Positions 17,081 through 25,886 of a DNA stretch of 64,000 nucleotides are shown in pieces. The DNA comes from Bradyrhizobium sp. CCBAU 53338 (GTDB lineage Bacteria; Pseudomonadota; Alphaproteobacteria; Rhizobiales; Xanthobacteraceae). Below the pieces are notes generated by a model. The model was given only the letters and a program-made list of their open reading frames with translations. It was not told the DNA's origin and did no database searches. Made by a program: the position numbers and the translations under genes. Positions within the stretch are counted from its first letter, which is position 1. Every line of letters begins with the position of its first letter. The stretch spans positions 1 to 64,000 of the forward strand of contig NZ_CP030049.1 of NCBI RefSeq assembly GCF_015291665.1. The letters run 5' to 3'.

Positions 17081-18889
17081 ATGGCATTTCCGGTCAACTT
17101 TATCGCGGCGGCGCTTGCAAGCTGCATGAACGATGTCCGCTGTTGGTTGACTGCAGCAAAGCCTAGCCCGCTAGAATCATGTCGCTCTGGCGAAGCCGGC
17201 CCGCTCGAGCAGCTTAGATTGGACAATGACCGTTTGAGGCGCGAGCTCAAACGCCTGAGCGATTTCCTTGATACCTCTTCGGAGGTCGTCTGGGAAACCG
17301 ATGACCAGCTGACGATTACAAGCGGCAAGGAAGACCTCGGGCTGCCGGCCGGCCAAATTGGAATCAAGTTGGCGGAGGCCTTGGGGATCAATCCGCTCGC
17401 GAGCAAATCCTGGATCGAATATCTGCAGGCTCTTTCCAATCGAAAGCCATTTCGGGGGTTCGAAATCTGCTTGGACGGACGTGCGGGGGACGAGCTTTGG
17501 CTGGAGATCAACGGCAATCCGACATTTGCGAGGGGTAAATTCCAGGGTTATCGAGGCACCTGCCGGAATGTGACCGAGCGCAAGCTGCACGAGGCGCAAA
17601 TTGCATTTCTGGCGGCCCACGATCCCCTCACAAGACTGGCCAACCGGCGCAGCTTTCACGAGCTTGTGGAGCGCGCGGTTGGAACACGAGGGCGGCACAA
17701 GCGCATTGCGATTTTGTGTCTGGACCTTGATGGCTTCAAAAGCGTCAATGATACGCTTGGACATGGCGTTGGCGATGCCCTGCTGCTTGAGGTGGCGCAG
17801 CGATTGAAATCTTGCGCCAAGACGACAGACCTCGTCGCTCGGCTTGGCGGGGACGAGTTCGCGATTCTGCGGGTTGATGCCGCCGATCCTGAGGACGCCA
17901 GCAGCCTCGCTGAGAGAATCCTCGCATCCATTGGCGAACCCTACTTCCTCGATGAACACCGGGTGATGATTGGCACGAGCATTGGCATAAATATCACGGC
18001 ATGCTCCGAAAACGGAACAGACGAAGTGATTAAGAATGCCGATGTGGCGCTCTATCAGGCAAAGTCCGATGGACGCGGCACCTATCGAATATTCCAGAAC
18101 GAAATGAACGTCCGTTTGCAAGAGCGCCTGCAGCTCGAGGTAGACCTTCGCCAGGCTTTGCAACGATCTGAGTTCGAACTGTTTTATCAGCCCATCGTGA
18201 ATATCGAATCCAAGCAGATTGTCACGTTCGAAGCGCTCTTACGCTGGCATCATCCGCAAAAAGGGACGATACCCCCTACGACCTTTATTCCCCTCGCCGA
18301 AGAGACAGGGCTCATCGTTCCGATTGGTGATTGGGTGCTTCAGCAGGCCTGCCGCGATGCCGCATCATGGCCGCAAGACGTAAGAGTTGCGGTCAATCTG
18401 TCGTCTGTTCAATTCAGGCGCGGAGCCTTGGAACTGTCCGTGACCCGCGCCCTGGCTGCTGCGGGCTTGCATGGGTCTCGTCTCGAACTGGAGATTACCG
18501 AGAGCATTCTGCTGCACGACGAAGAGATCACGCGCGACATTCTCAATAGGTTGCGGGTGCTAGGAGTTCACATCGCCATAGATGACTTCGGCACAGGCTA
18601 CTCCGCATTGAGCTATCTGCGGAGCTTCCCATTGGACAAGATCAAGATCGACCGATCCTTTGTGCAGGATCTCAGCCGCGAGACGAGCGCGGCGGCGATT
18701 GTCAGGGCAATTTCCGAGTTGGGGCAAGCCTTGGACATGACCATTGTCGCTGAGGGGGTTGAGACAGCTGAGCAGCTTAGGATTCTTGGTGACCAACGCT
18801 GCACGCAAGCCCAAGGCTACTTCATCGCTTACCCCCAGCCTGCGGCGCAGCTGATCCGCGTCATTGAGGAGCTGAAAGCTGTTGCCTAA
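17081..18889 (+). CDS. PAS-GGDEF-EAL cyclic-di-GMP protein
   Basis: A roughly 602-aa signalling protein. It has an N-terminal region with a coiled-coil-like helix (LEQLRLDNDRLRRELKRL), a PAS-like sensor segment (about 75-195, closing with GTCRNVTERKLHE), a GGDEF domain with intact RLGGDEFAIL and an EAL domain with FEALLRW, DDFGTGYSAL and AEGVET. Both cyclase and phosphodiesterase active sites look complete. No membrane helix is clear. The start is uncertain: ATG 17081 behind GGGGG is chosen over an upstream GTG (16979). It is divergent from the hydrogenase activator. Confidence 0.9.
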   Translation: MAFPVNFIAAALASCMNDVRCWLTAAKPSPLESCRSGEAGPLEQLRLDNDRLRRELKRLSDFLDTSSEVVWETDDQLTITSGKEDLGLPAGQIGIKLAEALGINPLASKSWIEYLQALSNRKPFRGFEICLDGRAGDELWLEINGNPTFARGKFQGYRGTCRNVTERKLHEAQIAFLAAHDPLTRLANRRSFHELVERAVGTRGRHKRIAILCLDLDGFKSVNDTLGHGVGDALLLEVAQRLKSCAKTTDLVARLGGDEFAILRVDAADPEDASSLAERILASIGEPYFLDEHRVMIGTSIGINITACSENGTDEVIKNADVALYQAKSDGRGTYRIFQNEMNVRLQERLQLEVDLRQALQRSEFELFYQPIVNIESKQIVTFEALLRWHHPQKGTIPPTTFIPLAEETGLIVPIGDWVLQQACRDAASWPQDVRVAVNLSSVQFRRGALELSVTRALAAAGLHGSRLELEITESILLHDEEITRDILNRLRVLGVHIAIDDFGTGYSALSYLRSFPLDKIKIDRSFVQDLSRETSAAAIVRAISELGQALDMTIVAEGVETAEQLRILGDQRCTQAQGYFIAYPQPAAQLIRVIEELKAVA

Positions 18890-19565
18890 TCTGGAGCTGC
18901 CCAAGGTTCGAGAACCCCTCGGCTATTTTAAAGCGGAAGCCACCCGCTGAGGTCTTGATGCACCTTAACACTTCGAGCCGTTCGCGCCAACACCGCGGCG
19001 GGCCGCTACTGATGTAGCCATTGGGGGCAAAGCTAGTCTACATGCTGGCAGGAGAGACTCAACGAGGAGATCAGGAGAACAAAACAGCCCTCAGGCAACA
19101 AAACGCCTTGCCTACTCCGATCATGGCTTTGAAGCTTTTCACGCTATTCTAGAAAGCCCGAATGCCTGAAAGGACCTCCCTACACTCTTGTGGCGGCCAA
19201 GTCAGGGAGGGGGCAGACAACCGGTCTTTTGGCGGAGCTCCCTCTCGTCTTTTTTGACCTGACACTGCGCCTTTGTATTGCTCAGGCCGCATGCATCGCG
19301 AGCCCAATTCGGGACAAGTGCGTGATCGTCTCGCTCATTGTCGTTTGGCACCAACGCTGAAATTCTGCCGATTGTCTGTCCTTGACTTGGCGCCTCCTGA
19401 AAACGGTAGTCTTGCGACGTTTCAAGGCCTGAGAGGCTACGCTGTTGAACAGGGCAGCAAACCAACTGCGGCTTGCCCGCCTCGCGGCCGACCCTAGTTG
19501 GTAGCATGGGAATTGCTCTGTCGATGATGGTGGTCTCAAGATCGGACAGTGCCACCATTGGTCGC
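18890..19565. other. Intergenic region without a supported gene
   Basis: Between the GGDEF-EAL gene and the P450 gene, which converge on this spacer. A minus-strand open frame of 118 codons (19202-19558) and overlapping shorter frames show no recognisable domain and no good ribosome site. A GGTTCGAGAACC element at 18906 looks like a tRNA T-arm but has no tRNA around it. Confidence 0.5.
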
Positions 19566-20744
19566 TCAGGCAGCAGTCACGCGGACTGGCATACTTTTGA
19601 GCCCCCGAAGGGTGTTATTTAGCATGCGCTCGGGTTCGGCAATGAGTTCAATTGATTTTACCCGCTTCGCAAGTTCCGTTAGAACCAACTCACCCTCCAA
19701 GCGTGCGATCATCTGGCCCACACAAGCATGAATGCCGGAGCCGAAGCCCACATGTCCTGTTACAGGTCGCTCCACATCGAAGCGCTCGGGCTCTTGCCAA
19801 CGAGCCGGATCACGGTTGGCGGATGCCATGAAGACCAGCACTTTGGTCCTCGCTGGTATGATATCGCCCGCCATTTCCACTTCACGCGAGGTGGTGCGGA
19901 AGAAGGTCTGCACAGGTGAATCATAGCGTAGCCCTTCCTCAAACGCATTGCGGGCGAGTGCCGGGCGCTCGTGTAGTTTGGCGAATTGCATTGGATGGCT
20001 TGCGAGTGCAAGCAAGGTATTCCCCAGTCCATTGATCGTCGTGTCGACACCCGCAGTTAGGAATGGCCGGACCAAATGCGTGGCCTCGTGTTCAGTAATC
20101 TCACCTGCATCAGCAGCTTCGTAGATCATCGTTCCAATGCCATCGGGTCTGAGCGCGCTGCGTGCGCAACGGTCCATGATCCATTTCTGCGCGGTCAGCC
20201 CTGGATCACGAGATCTGGCGAGAATGTGATTATCCGGTCCGAAGCTGTTGAAGACGAACGTGCTCCAGGCAAGCAGGTTCTCGCGTCCCTCCTCTGAGAC
20301 GCCAATGGCGTCGGGGAACACCTTTAGGGGATAAGCTATGGCCAGATCTGTCATCGCGTCGAAGGTCCCCCGCTCGACGAGCTCGCCGATTTTCCTCTCG
20401 GCCTCCTTCTGAAAGGTGTCGCGCAGGTTCTTCGCTACGCCCGGTGACATGGTCCGGGCGAGGATTCGGCGTCCCTTCTCGTGATCGGGCGGGTCGATCT
20501 GTAGCGTCATCGGCCGGGGCAGCGCTGGGTTCATACCCTTTAGGCCGACGCCCTCTCCGCTGATGAAGGTCTGCCAATCCTTGAGCGTGGAATCAACCTG
20601 CTCATACCGCGCCATGGCCCAGATGTCGTACGGCTCGATCCTGAACACCGGTCCCAGTTCGCGAAAGGTCTGGTACGCCGGATACGGATCCCTCAGCACC
20701 TCATCAGCGAACGGATCGATCCGAGTAGAAGCAAACTGGCTCAT
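19566..20744 (-). CDS. Cytochrome P450 (class I bacterial, CYP199-like)
   Basis: A 392-aa soluble P450 monooxygenase. Seen: the I-helix oxygen-activation motif TAGVDTT, the K-helix ExxR (EEGL R region), and the heme-binding loop GFGSGIHACVGQ with the cysteine ligand. The FxxxDPPDHxxGRRIL region is typical of P450s acting on small aromatic acids such as 4-methoxybenzoate. That substrate is a guess. ATG 20744 has a GAGGGG site and follows the binding-protein gene by 14 nt, so the two are co-transcribed. No ferredoxin or reductase gene is adjacent. Confidence 0.92.
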   Translation of the reverse strand: MSQFASTRIDPFADEVLRDPYPAYQTFRELGPVFRIEPYDIWAMARYEQVDSTLKDWQTFISGEGVGLKGMNPALPRPMTLQIDPPDHEKGRRILARTMSPGVAKNLRDTFQKEAERKIGELVERGTFDAMTDLAIAYPLKVFPDAIGVSEEGRENLLAWSTFVFNSFGPDNHILARSRDPGLTAQKWIMDRCARSALRPDGIGTMIYEAADAGEITEHEATHLVRPFLTAGVDTTINGLGNTLLALASHPMQFAKLHERPALARNAFEEGLRYDSPVQTFFRTTSREVEMAGDIIPARTKVLVFMASANRDPARWQEPERFDVERPVTGHVGFGSGIHACVGQMIARLEGELVLTELAKRVKSIELIAEPERMLNNTLRGLKSMPVRVTAA

Positions 20745-20758
20745 GGCGGCCCCTCGAC

Positions 20759-21967
20759 TTATTGTTTGCTGAGAGGACAATTGCCCTCGTTCTCGGGTCT
20801 GAAGGCATCTTCGCCCTTGATGATCCCGACAACCTTCAGGAGGTCCCACTTGGATTTCGACTGGTCGGGCGATTTGACCTGGAGGAGATAGAGCGGATGG
20901 ATCTTACGTCCGTCCTTGCGGATGAAACCTTTGCCGAACAAGGAATCGTCGGTCGGAAGCTCCTTCATGGCGGCAACGACCGCCCTACCGTCTTTCGCGC
21001 CACCGACCTTGTCGACGGCCTTCAGGTAGTGAATGACGCCAGCGTAGACGCCGGCTTGCATGTCGTTGGGATAGGCCTTGGATGGGATGCGCTCCGAGAA
21101 GCGCTTGGCGAAGGACCGGGTGGCCTCGTTGAGGTCCCAGTAGAACGGATTCATGATTTGGGCGCCTTGGGCGAATTGCAGCCCGAGAGACGGAATGCCG
21201 TTCATGCCCAGAATCAGACCGACCAGTTTGTGATCTTTGGTCAGGCCGAACTCGGCGGCCTGCTTCATCGAAGTGATCGTATCGTCGCCGGCGTTGGCGA
21301 TACCGATGATGTCGGCGCCGGAAGCCTGCGCCTGCAGCAGGAACGAGGCGAAGTCGGCCGTCCCGAGGGGATGACGGACGGCTCCGAGGACCTGTCCCCC
21401 GGATGCCTTGACCGATTCGGACGCCTGCTTCTCCAGATCGTGGCCGAAGGCATAATCGGCCGTGATGAAGAACCACTTTTTGCCGCCCTGCTCGACGATG
21501 GTCTTGCCGAGCCCGCGGCCATAAGCATAGGTGTCGTAAGTCCAGTGCACCGTATTCGGCGTACACTTTTCTCCAGTCAACAATGCCGTACCGGCGCCAG
21601 AGCCGACGAACACCTTGTTCTTTTCGGCGCTCATCCCCGCGACTGCCAGCGCAATCGCCGAGTTGGGGACGTCGAAGATTGCATCGACGCCCTCATTCTC
21701 ATACCAGCGACGCGCGATGTTGACGCCGGTGTCCGACTTGTTCTGGTGATCCGCACTGACGACTTCGACCTGCCTGCCGCCAGCCTTTCCGCCATAATCC
21801 TCGACAGCCAATTGAGCCGCGATGACGGACCCAATGCCCTGATAGCTTGCAAATGCTCCGGACTGGTCATTGAGAACGCCGAGCTTCACCGTTTCCTGCG
21901 CATCGGCCGATCCGCAAATCAGCGCAAGCAAGGAGACGCACGTCGCCAATAGGCTTGTCACCCTCAT
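20759..21967 (-). CDS. Branched-chain-type ABC transporter substrate-binding protein
   Basis: A 402-aa periplasmic protein with a Sec signal (MRVTSLLATCVSLLALICG, cleavage near SADA/Q) followed by a type I periplasmic binding fold (LGVLNDQSGAFASYQGIG...). This Leu/Ile/Val-like family in such organisms often binds aromatic acids. No permease or ATPase gene is next to it. It is transcribed with the P450 and divergently from marR across a palindromic operator. Confidence 0.9.
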   Translation of the reverse strand: MRVTSLLATCVSLLALICGSADAQETVKLGVLNDQSGAFASYQGIGSVIAAQLAVEDYGGKAGGRQVEVVSADHQNKSDTGVNIARRWYENEGVDAIFDVPNSAIALAVAGMSAEKNKVFVGSGAGTALLTGEKCTPNTVHWTYDTYAYGRGLGKTIVEQGGKKWFFITADYAFGHDLEKQASESVKASGGQVLGAVRHPLGTADFASFLLQAQASGADIIGIANAGDDTITSMKQAAEFGLTKDHKLVGLILGMNGIPSLGLQFAQGAQIMNPFYWDLNEATRSFAKRFSERIPSKAYPNDMQAGVYAGVIHYLKAVDKVGGAKDGRAVVAAMKELPTDDSLFGKGFIRKDGRKIHPLYLLQVKSPDQSKSKWDLLKVVGIIKGEDAFRPENEGNCPLSKQ

Positions 21968-22007
21968 GGATACTCCTCCCGGCTACCGTTGCGGTCTCAG
22001 CCGCATA

Positions 22008-22028
22008 ATACTTATATTTTATAAGTAT
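22008..22028. promoter_or_regulatory. Palindromic operator between binding-protein/P450 operon and marR
   Basis: A perfect inverted repeat: ATACTTATA and TATAAGTAT separated by TTT. It lies 40 nt upstream of the binding-protein start and 65-85 nt upstream of the marR start. Size and symmetry suit a MarR dimer, which would control both directions. Confidence 0.7.
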
Positions 22029-22092
22029 ATTGGGCGATGTCAATTCGGCATGCGTCATGATAGATGCGAACGTGGATGACCCAGGGGAGCTA

Positions 22093-22548
22093 ATGACAAT
22101 AGCAACAACGGCGGCAGAGAAGCAGCTCGATTTGGCCGCACTTCGCAACGTCCCGGGCTTCGTGATCCGATTGATCCAGTTGAAGTTCTTCGACGGCTTC
22201 TATGAGACCTTCGCCGAGCTCGGACTGACGCCTGCGACCTACGCAATCCTCATGCTGGTGCGGGACAACCCGGGGGTCGTTCCGAGTAGCATCGCAGCAC
22301 TGTTGCGGCTTCAACTCCCGAATTTGACAAAAATTCTGCACCAGCTCGAGGACGCGGGTCTGGTGAAGCGAAGCCGGTCCAAAATCGACCGGCGTGCGAT
22401 TGAGATCACATTGACGTCGAAAGGCGAGAAATTGATGAGGGACGCCGTCCGGCTCACGGCGCCCTATAACCGCCGAATGCTTGCTCCCCTTAATGAAACG
22501 GAGCGATCCACTTTGATCGGCCTGCTAAATCGGATCTGCCCCTTTTAG
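22093..22548 (+). CDS. MarR-family transcriptional regulator
   Basis: A 151-aa winged-helix regulator: recognition region SSIAALLRLQLPNLTKILHQLEDAGLVKRSRS, then wing KIDRRAIEITLTSKGEKLM. ATG 22093 is preferred because of AGGGGAG just upstream. An ATG at 22057 in the same frame is possible. Divergent from the P450 operon, it probably represses it until an aromatic ligand binds. Confidence 0.9.
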   Translation: MTIATTAAEKQLDLAALRNVPGFVIRLIQLKFFDGFYETFAELGLTPATYAILMLVRDNPGVVPSSIAALLRLQLPNLTKILHQLEDAGLVKRSRSKIDRRAIEITLTSKGEKLMRDAVRLTAPYNRRMLAPLNETERSTLIGLLNRICPF

Positions 22549-22885
22549 ACTCTTAATCAAATCTTGACCGTATCGTTTACAAGGAGAAGACATTGGCCAT
22601 TCGCAATCAGGCGGCTGATGCGCGCGCATCCTCGCGCCAAGTTCACCAGGATGCCACGACTGGCCTTAGCGCGAGCTGATGCGCATGCGCCTCGACATCG
22701 AAGTTAGTCTGCTGCTGGAACGAAGCCGCGTGCCAGGCGGTCGAGAGCGAGGTGCACCTCACCGCTTTTTCGCTCGCTGCGCTTCATCGAAATTCAAACA
22801 GACTGCCTATTGAATTTCGGGTGGACCGCGGCGCCGGTCTGGACTAATCGTCGGCATCACAATCAGTCTGCTCGTCAACCCCGAT
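22549..22885. other. Intergenic region, nothing recognised
   Basis: No coding frame, hairpin or repeat that I can support. It separates marR from the AEC transporter gene on the same strand. Confidence 0.5.
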
Positions 22886-23833
22886 ATGAATGTACTTGCG
22901 ATCGTTGCTCCGACCTTTGGGCTCATTGCTGTGGGCTACGCCGCAGCTGTTAGCGGACTGGTTTCAGAAGGTGCGCAGAAGGGCATTTCCGAGTTCGCAT
23001 TCTCGATTGCAATACCAGCGCTTCTCTTCCGGACCATCGTCATCTCGCAATTTCCTGCTATGAATCCTTTGCTGGCATGGGGCGCCTACTATGGCGCTGT
23101 CGCCCTCACCTGGATCGCCGCTCTAGCTCTGTCGGCACGCCTGCTTCGCGTGACGCCCGCGGCCGGCGTTGTCGCAGCCACGAGCGCTGTGTACGGCAAC
23201 ATAGCGATGCTCGGTATTCCGCTCGCGCTCACGGCGTTCGGTCCGAAGGCGGCGGGGCCAATGGCGCTGATCCTTGCCATTAACACACCGTTGTTATGGC
23301 TCAGCGGAACACTTCAGATCGCCTGGATCGAGCGGAAAGATGGCGCCTCGATTTGGGCACTTGTGCTTCGCCTCCTGTTAGATCTTTTGCGCAATCCGAT
23401 CATAATCGCGATTGCAGCTGGCTTCTTTTGGCGAATGACCGGGGCAGGACTGAATTCGCTGGTAGATCGGACTTGCGAGCAACTCGCTCAAGCCGGGTCT
23501 CCGGCAGCTCTGATCGCGCTGGGGGTCGGCCTTATGCGATTCGAACTCCGCGGAGAAGCACTGAGCCTCGCGGTCATGTGCTTTCTGAAGCTCATCATCA
23601 TGCCCCTTGTTGCCTGGACGCTGGCCTTTCCCGTTCTACATCTGCCGCCCTTGGTTGGCGACGTCATCGTTCTATTTGCGGCCATGCCGGCAGGGGCCAA
23701 TGCGTACCTGTTCGCCACGCAGTACAAATTGCTGGCGAACTCAACGTCTGCTGCGGTTGCTTTAGGCACGCTTTTGTCGGCAGTGACGCTTCCTTTGCTC
23801 ATTACGATCTTGCTGATGAATCCACTCGAATAG
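22886..23833 (+). CDS. AEC-family transporter (auxin efflux carrier type)
   Basis: A 315-aa inner-membrane protein with about ten hydrophobic segments arranged as two halves. The AEC pattern is visible: an N-terminal FGLIAVGY, a mid YGNIAMLGIPLALTAFG, and a C-terminal PAGANAYLFATQYK. Members export or import carboxylates such as malonate or malate. The ligand is unknown. No strong ribosome site is seen before the ATG. Confidence 0.88.
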   Translation: MNVLAIVAPTFGLIAVGYAAAVSGLVSEGAQKGISEFAFSIAIPALLFRTIVISQFPAMNPLLAWGAYYGAVALTWIAALALSARLLRVTPAAGVVAATSAVYGNIAMLGIPLALTAFGPKAAGPMALILAINTPLLWLSGTLQIAWIERKDGASIWALVLRLLLDLLRNPIIIAIAAGFFWRMTGAGLNSLVDRTCEQLAQAGSPAALIALGVGLMRFELRGEALSLAVMCFLKLIIMPLVAWTLAFPVLHLPPLVGDVIVLFAAMPAGANAYLFATQYKLLANSTSAAVALGTLLSAVTLPLLITILLMNPLE

Positions 23834-23906
23834 CAACCCCGCGTTCAGCCGCCGAAGGCCTCATTGCGCACAGCCTCGGTGAGCGCTTTAGCGATCGCCG
23901 GGACCT

Positions 23907-24716
23907 CTAAACGTCAGCCAGGAACGCTGCAATTTGCGTCCACATGGCGATCGGATTGGAATACATCGGGAAATGGCCGCACGCCGGAATCTCGGTAAGG
24001 CGTACGCCATTTGTGCGAAGCAGGCCGAGATAGGATAACGTCGCATTCTGTTCGCCGTACATGAACATCTTCGGGCAGCGAAGGCCGATAAACTTTTGCA
24101 TCAACTTTCCACTGTCCGACAGATCGACCATCGAGCGGAATATTCCAGGTACCGCAGCCGCCCTCACTTTGTGATGAAGACTGGAAGCGTAGAGCGCGCT
24201 GGCATAGGCTGGCATATGCCGGGTTCGGTCGATAAAATCGGCGAAGAACCGCTCCACGTTCTGCTCCGGAAATTGCAAGATCTGCCTGCTGAGGAAGCAG
24301 TCCTCGGGCGCAATGTTTCCCTCGATATTGACGAAGCTGAGTACGTGTTGGGGATACTTGTGCGCGAGCAGAAGTGCCGTCAGACCACCCATGGAGTGGC
24401 CAACGAGATGAAATCGGTCGAGCTTAAAATGCTCGATTACGCGCTGCGCAGTCTTTAACAAGAACGGAATTGAAATGTCTGATAGATCCGCGCAATACGT
24501 CTCTCCGCAACCCGGTGCGTCATAGGCGAGAAACGGATGCGCCGCGAGAGCTTCGTGGCGCACGATGTCAGCGTAGTCTTCTTTGGTAGATCCGAAGCCG
24601 TGCAGGAAGACGATTGGCGCCGCTTTTCCGGCGCGATGAATCGCTGACAGGTTCAATTCGACGCCATCAACTTGTGACGGCAACCGAACCAAGGCCAGTT
24701 CACGGTTTTCCGGCAC
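23907..24716 (-). CDS. Alpha/beta-hydrolase
   Basis: A 269-aa cytoplasmic alpha/beta-hydrolase. The nucleophile elbow is GHSMGG (Ser nucleophile), the oxyanion region is HGFGSTKEDY, and a C-terminal CGHFP supplies the catalytic His. Likely an esterase or C-C bond hydrolase; substrate unknown. GTG at 24716 follows AAGGGA. It lies downstream of the cupin gene, separated by a hairpin-forming spacer. Confidence 0.88.
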   Translation of the reverse strand: MPENRELALVRLPSQVDGVELNLSAIHRAGKAAPIVFLHGFGSTKEDYADIVRHEALAAHPFLAYDAPGCGETYCADLSDISIPFLLKTAQRVIEHFKLDRFHLVGHSMGGLTALLLAHKYPQHVLSFVNIEGNIAPEDCFLSRQILQFPEQNVERFFADFIDRTRHMPAYASALYASSLHHKVRAAAVPGIFRSMVDLSDSGKLMQKFIGLRCPKMFMYGEQNATLSYLGLLRTNGVRLTEIPACGHFPMYSNPIAMWTQIAAFLADV

Positions 24717-24741
24717 GGCTTTCCCTTTGAAGCGTTAACGG

Positions 24742-24775
24742 GCAAAGCTGGCTCTCGCTTTGCAGCAAGAGCCAG
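24742..24775 (-). terminator. Hairpin region with two mutually exclusive stems
   Basis: CTGGCTCT (24748) pairs perfectly with AGAGCCAG (24768), while GCAAAG (24742) can pair with CTTTGC (24758); the two stems overlap and cannot form together. It lies between the cupin stop and the hydrolase start. There is no T run, so a simple intrinsic terminator is doubtful; partial attenuation or RNA processing is possible. Confidence 0.35.
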
Positions 24776-24783
24776 GCCACTGG

Positions 24784-25158
24784 CTAAGTCTGTCCGAACC
24801 CGGATCCCGGCTTCTTATATTCGGGCCGGGGTGGGCTGAAGATGTCGAGCACACGGGCGCCCTCGGGACCAGCTCGCATGGTGTGAGGGACGTTGCCGGG
24901 CGTACGCCAGAAGTCGCCCTTGCGCACAGGGATCTCCTCCCCTCCCTGAATCCTAATGGCAGTGCCGTCCAGCAGCACGCCCCATTGTTCCTCAGGATGA
25001 TGATGGAGCACGCCTTCGGCGTGCGGTGCGAAGCTCACCACCGAGAGCATCGCGTGTTCGCCCGAAAAGATGCGCGTGGTGAGTCCGGGCGCCAGCTCGC
25101 GAAGCAAGCCGTCATCCGGTGTATCAAGATTGTGAAATTCCTTTTTCTGGTCAGTCAT
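24784..25158 (-). CDS. Cupin-domain protein
   Basis: A 124-aa single-cupin protein. Metal-binding motif 1 is GVLHHHPEEQWGVLLDG and motif 2 ends PGNVPHTM, so a metal site of His/Glu is likely. Proteins of this type act as small isomerases, dioxygenases or sensors. It is placed among catabolic genes and follows the RraA-like aldolase gene by 21 nt on the same strand. Confidence 0.85.
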   Translation of the reverse strand: MTDQKKEFHNLDTPDDGLLRELAPGLTTRIFSGEHAMLSVVSFAPHAEGVLHHHPEEQWGVLLDGTAIRIQGGEEIPVRKGDFWRTPGNVPHTMRAGPEGARVLDIFSPPRPEYKKPGSGFGQT

Positions 25159-25179
25159 GTCGTCCTCTGGTTCTGGTTA

Positions 25180-25815
25180 CTACCGTCCGTAAGAGCCCTC
25201 GTAACGCCCCTCGCGAATAGCCTTCATGGTCTCCTCTTCGCGCGCGATCTGGGCACGAACAGCCTCAATCAGGGAATCTGCCATCGCGGCCGGAAAGGAT
25301 ACAACGCCATCCTCATCGCCAACGACGATGTCGCCAGGGGCGATCGGTGACCCACCGATCGACACTGGCACGTTGATGCAGCCTGGGCCACTTTTATAGG
25401 GGCCGCGGTGGGTCACTGCGCGGGCAAAGCAGGGGAAATCCGAACCGCTGAAGGCCGCGACGTCTCGGATGGCGCCGTCGATTACATAGCCGGCAGCTCC
25501 CCTCTCTTCTGCGATATTCTTCATGATCTCACCCACCAGTGCCCGCGTCTCGTCGCCGCCTCCGTCCACGACGATGACATCCCCGGGGCCGACCAGTTCA
25601 AGCGCCTTGTGAATTGCGAGGTTGTCTCCAGGACGCGTCCGCACGGTGAAAGCCGTTCCGACCAACCGTCCGGAACGATGGAATGGCCTCAAGCCAACAG
25701 CACCCGCCAATCGGTCGAGATTGTCCGAGATGACCGAAGTGGGGGCATCTTTGAAGGCTTCAATGAGAGCGGAAGGCGGCTTTGGCACGCTGGCAAGCGC
25801 GGTTTTGACGTTCAT
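25180..25815 (-). CDS. RraA-like / HMG-CHA aldolase family protein
   Basis: A 211-aa protein of the RraA/4-hydroxy-4-methyl-2-oxoglutarate aldolase family. Seen: DNLAIHKALELVGPGDVIVVDGGG, RGAAGYVIDGAIRDV and the GDIVVGDEDGVV segment that closes the active site. In catabolic clusters such enzymes split oxo-acid aldols to pyruvate or oxaloacetate. True RNase E inhibition is unlikely here given its neighbours. Confidence 0.88.
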   Translation of the reverse strand: MNVKTALASVPKPPSALIEAFKDAPTSVISDNLDRLAGAVGLRPFHRSGRLVGTAFTVRTRPGDNLAIHKALELVGPGDVIVVDGGGDETRALVGEIMKNIAEERGAAGYVIDGAIRDVAAFSGSDFPCFARAVTHRGPYKSGPGCINVPVSIGGSPIAPGDIVVGDEDGVVSFPAAMADSLIEAVRAQIAREEETMKAIREGRYEGSYGR

Positions 25816-25886
25816 GGTTCACATCCGGTCAATCCGGCGATCTGGCGCCGCATCGCAAATGTGCGGCGCCAAATCGCACAAGGTGG

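Noticed and set aside
18903..18920. GGTTCGAGAACC as a tRNA T-arm
   Set aside because: No matching acceptor, D or anticodon stems around it; the element overlaps the end of a coding region.
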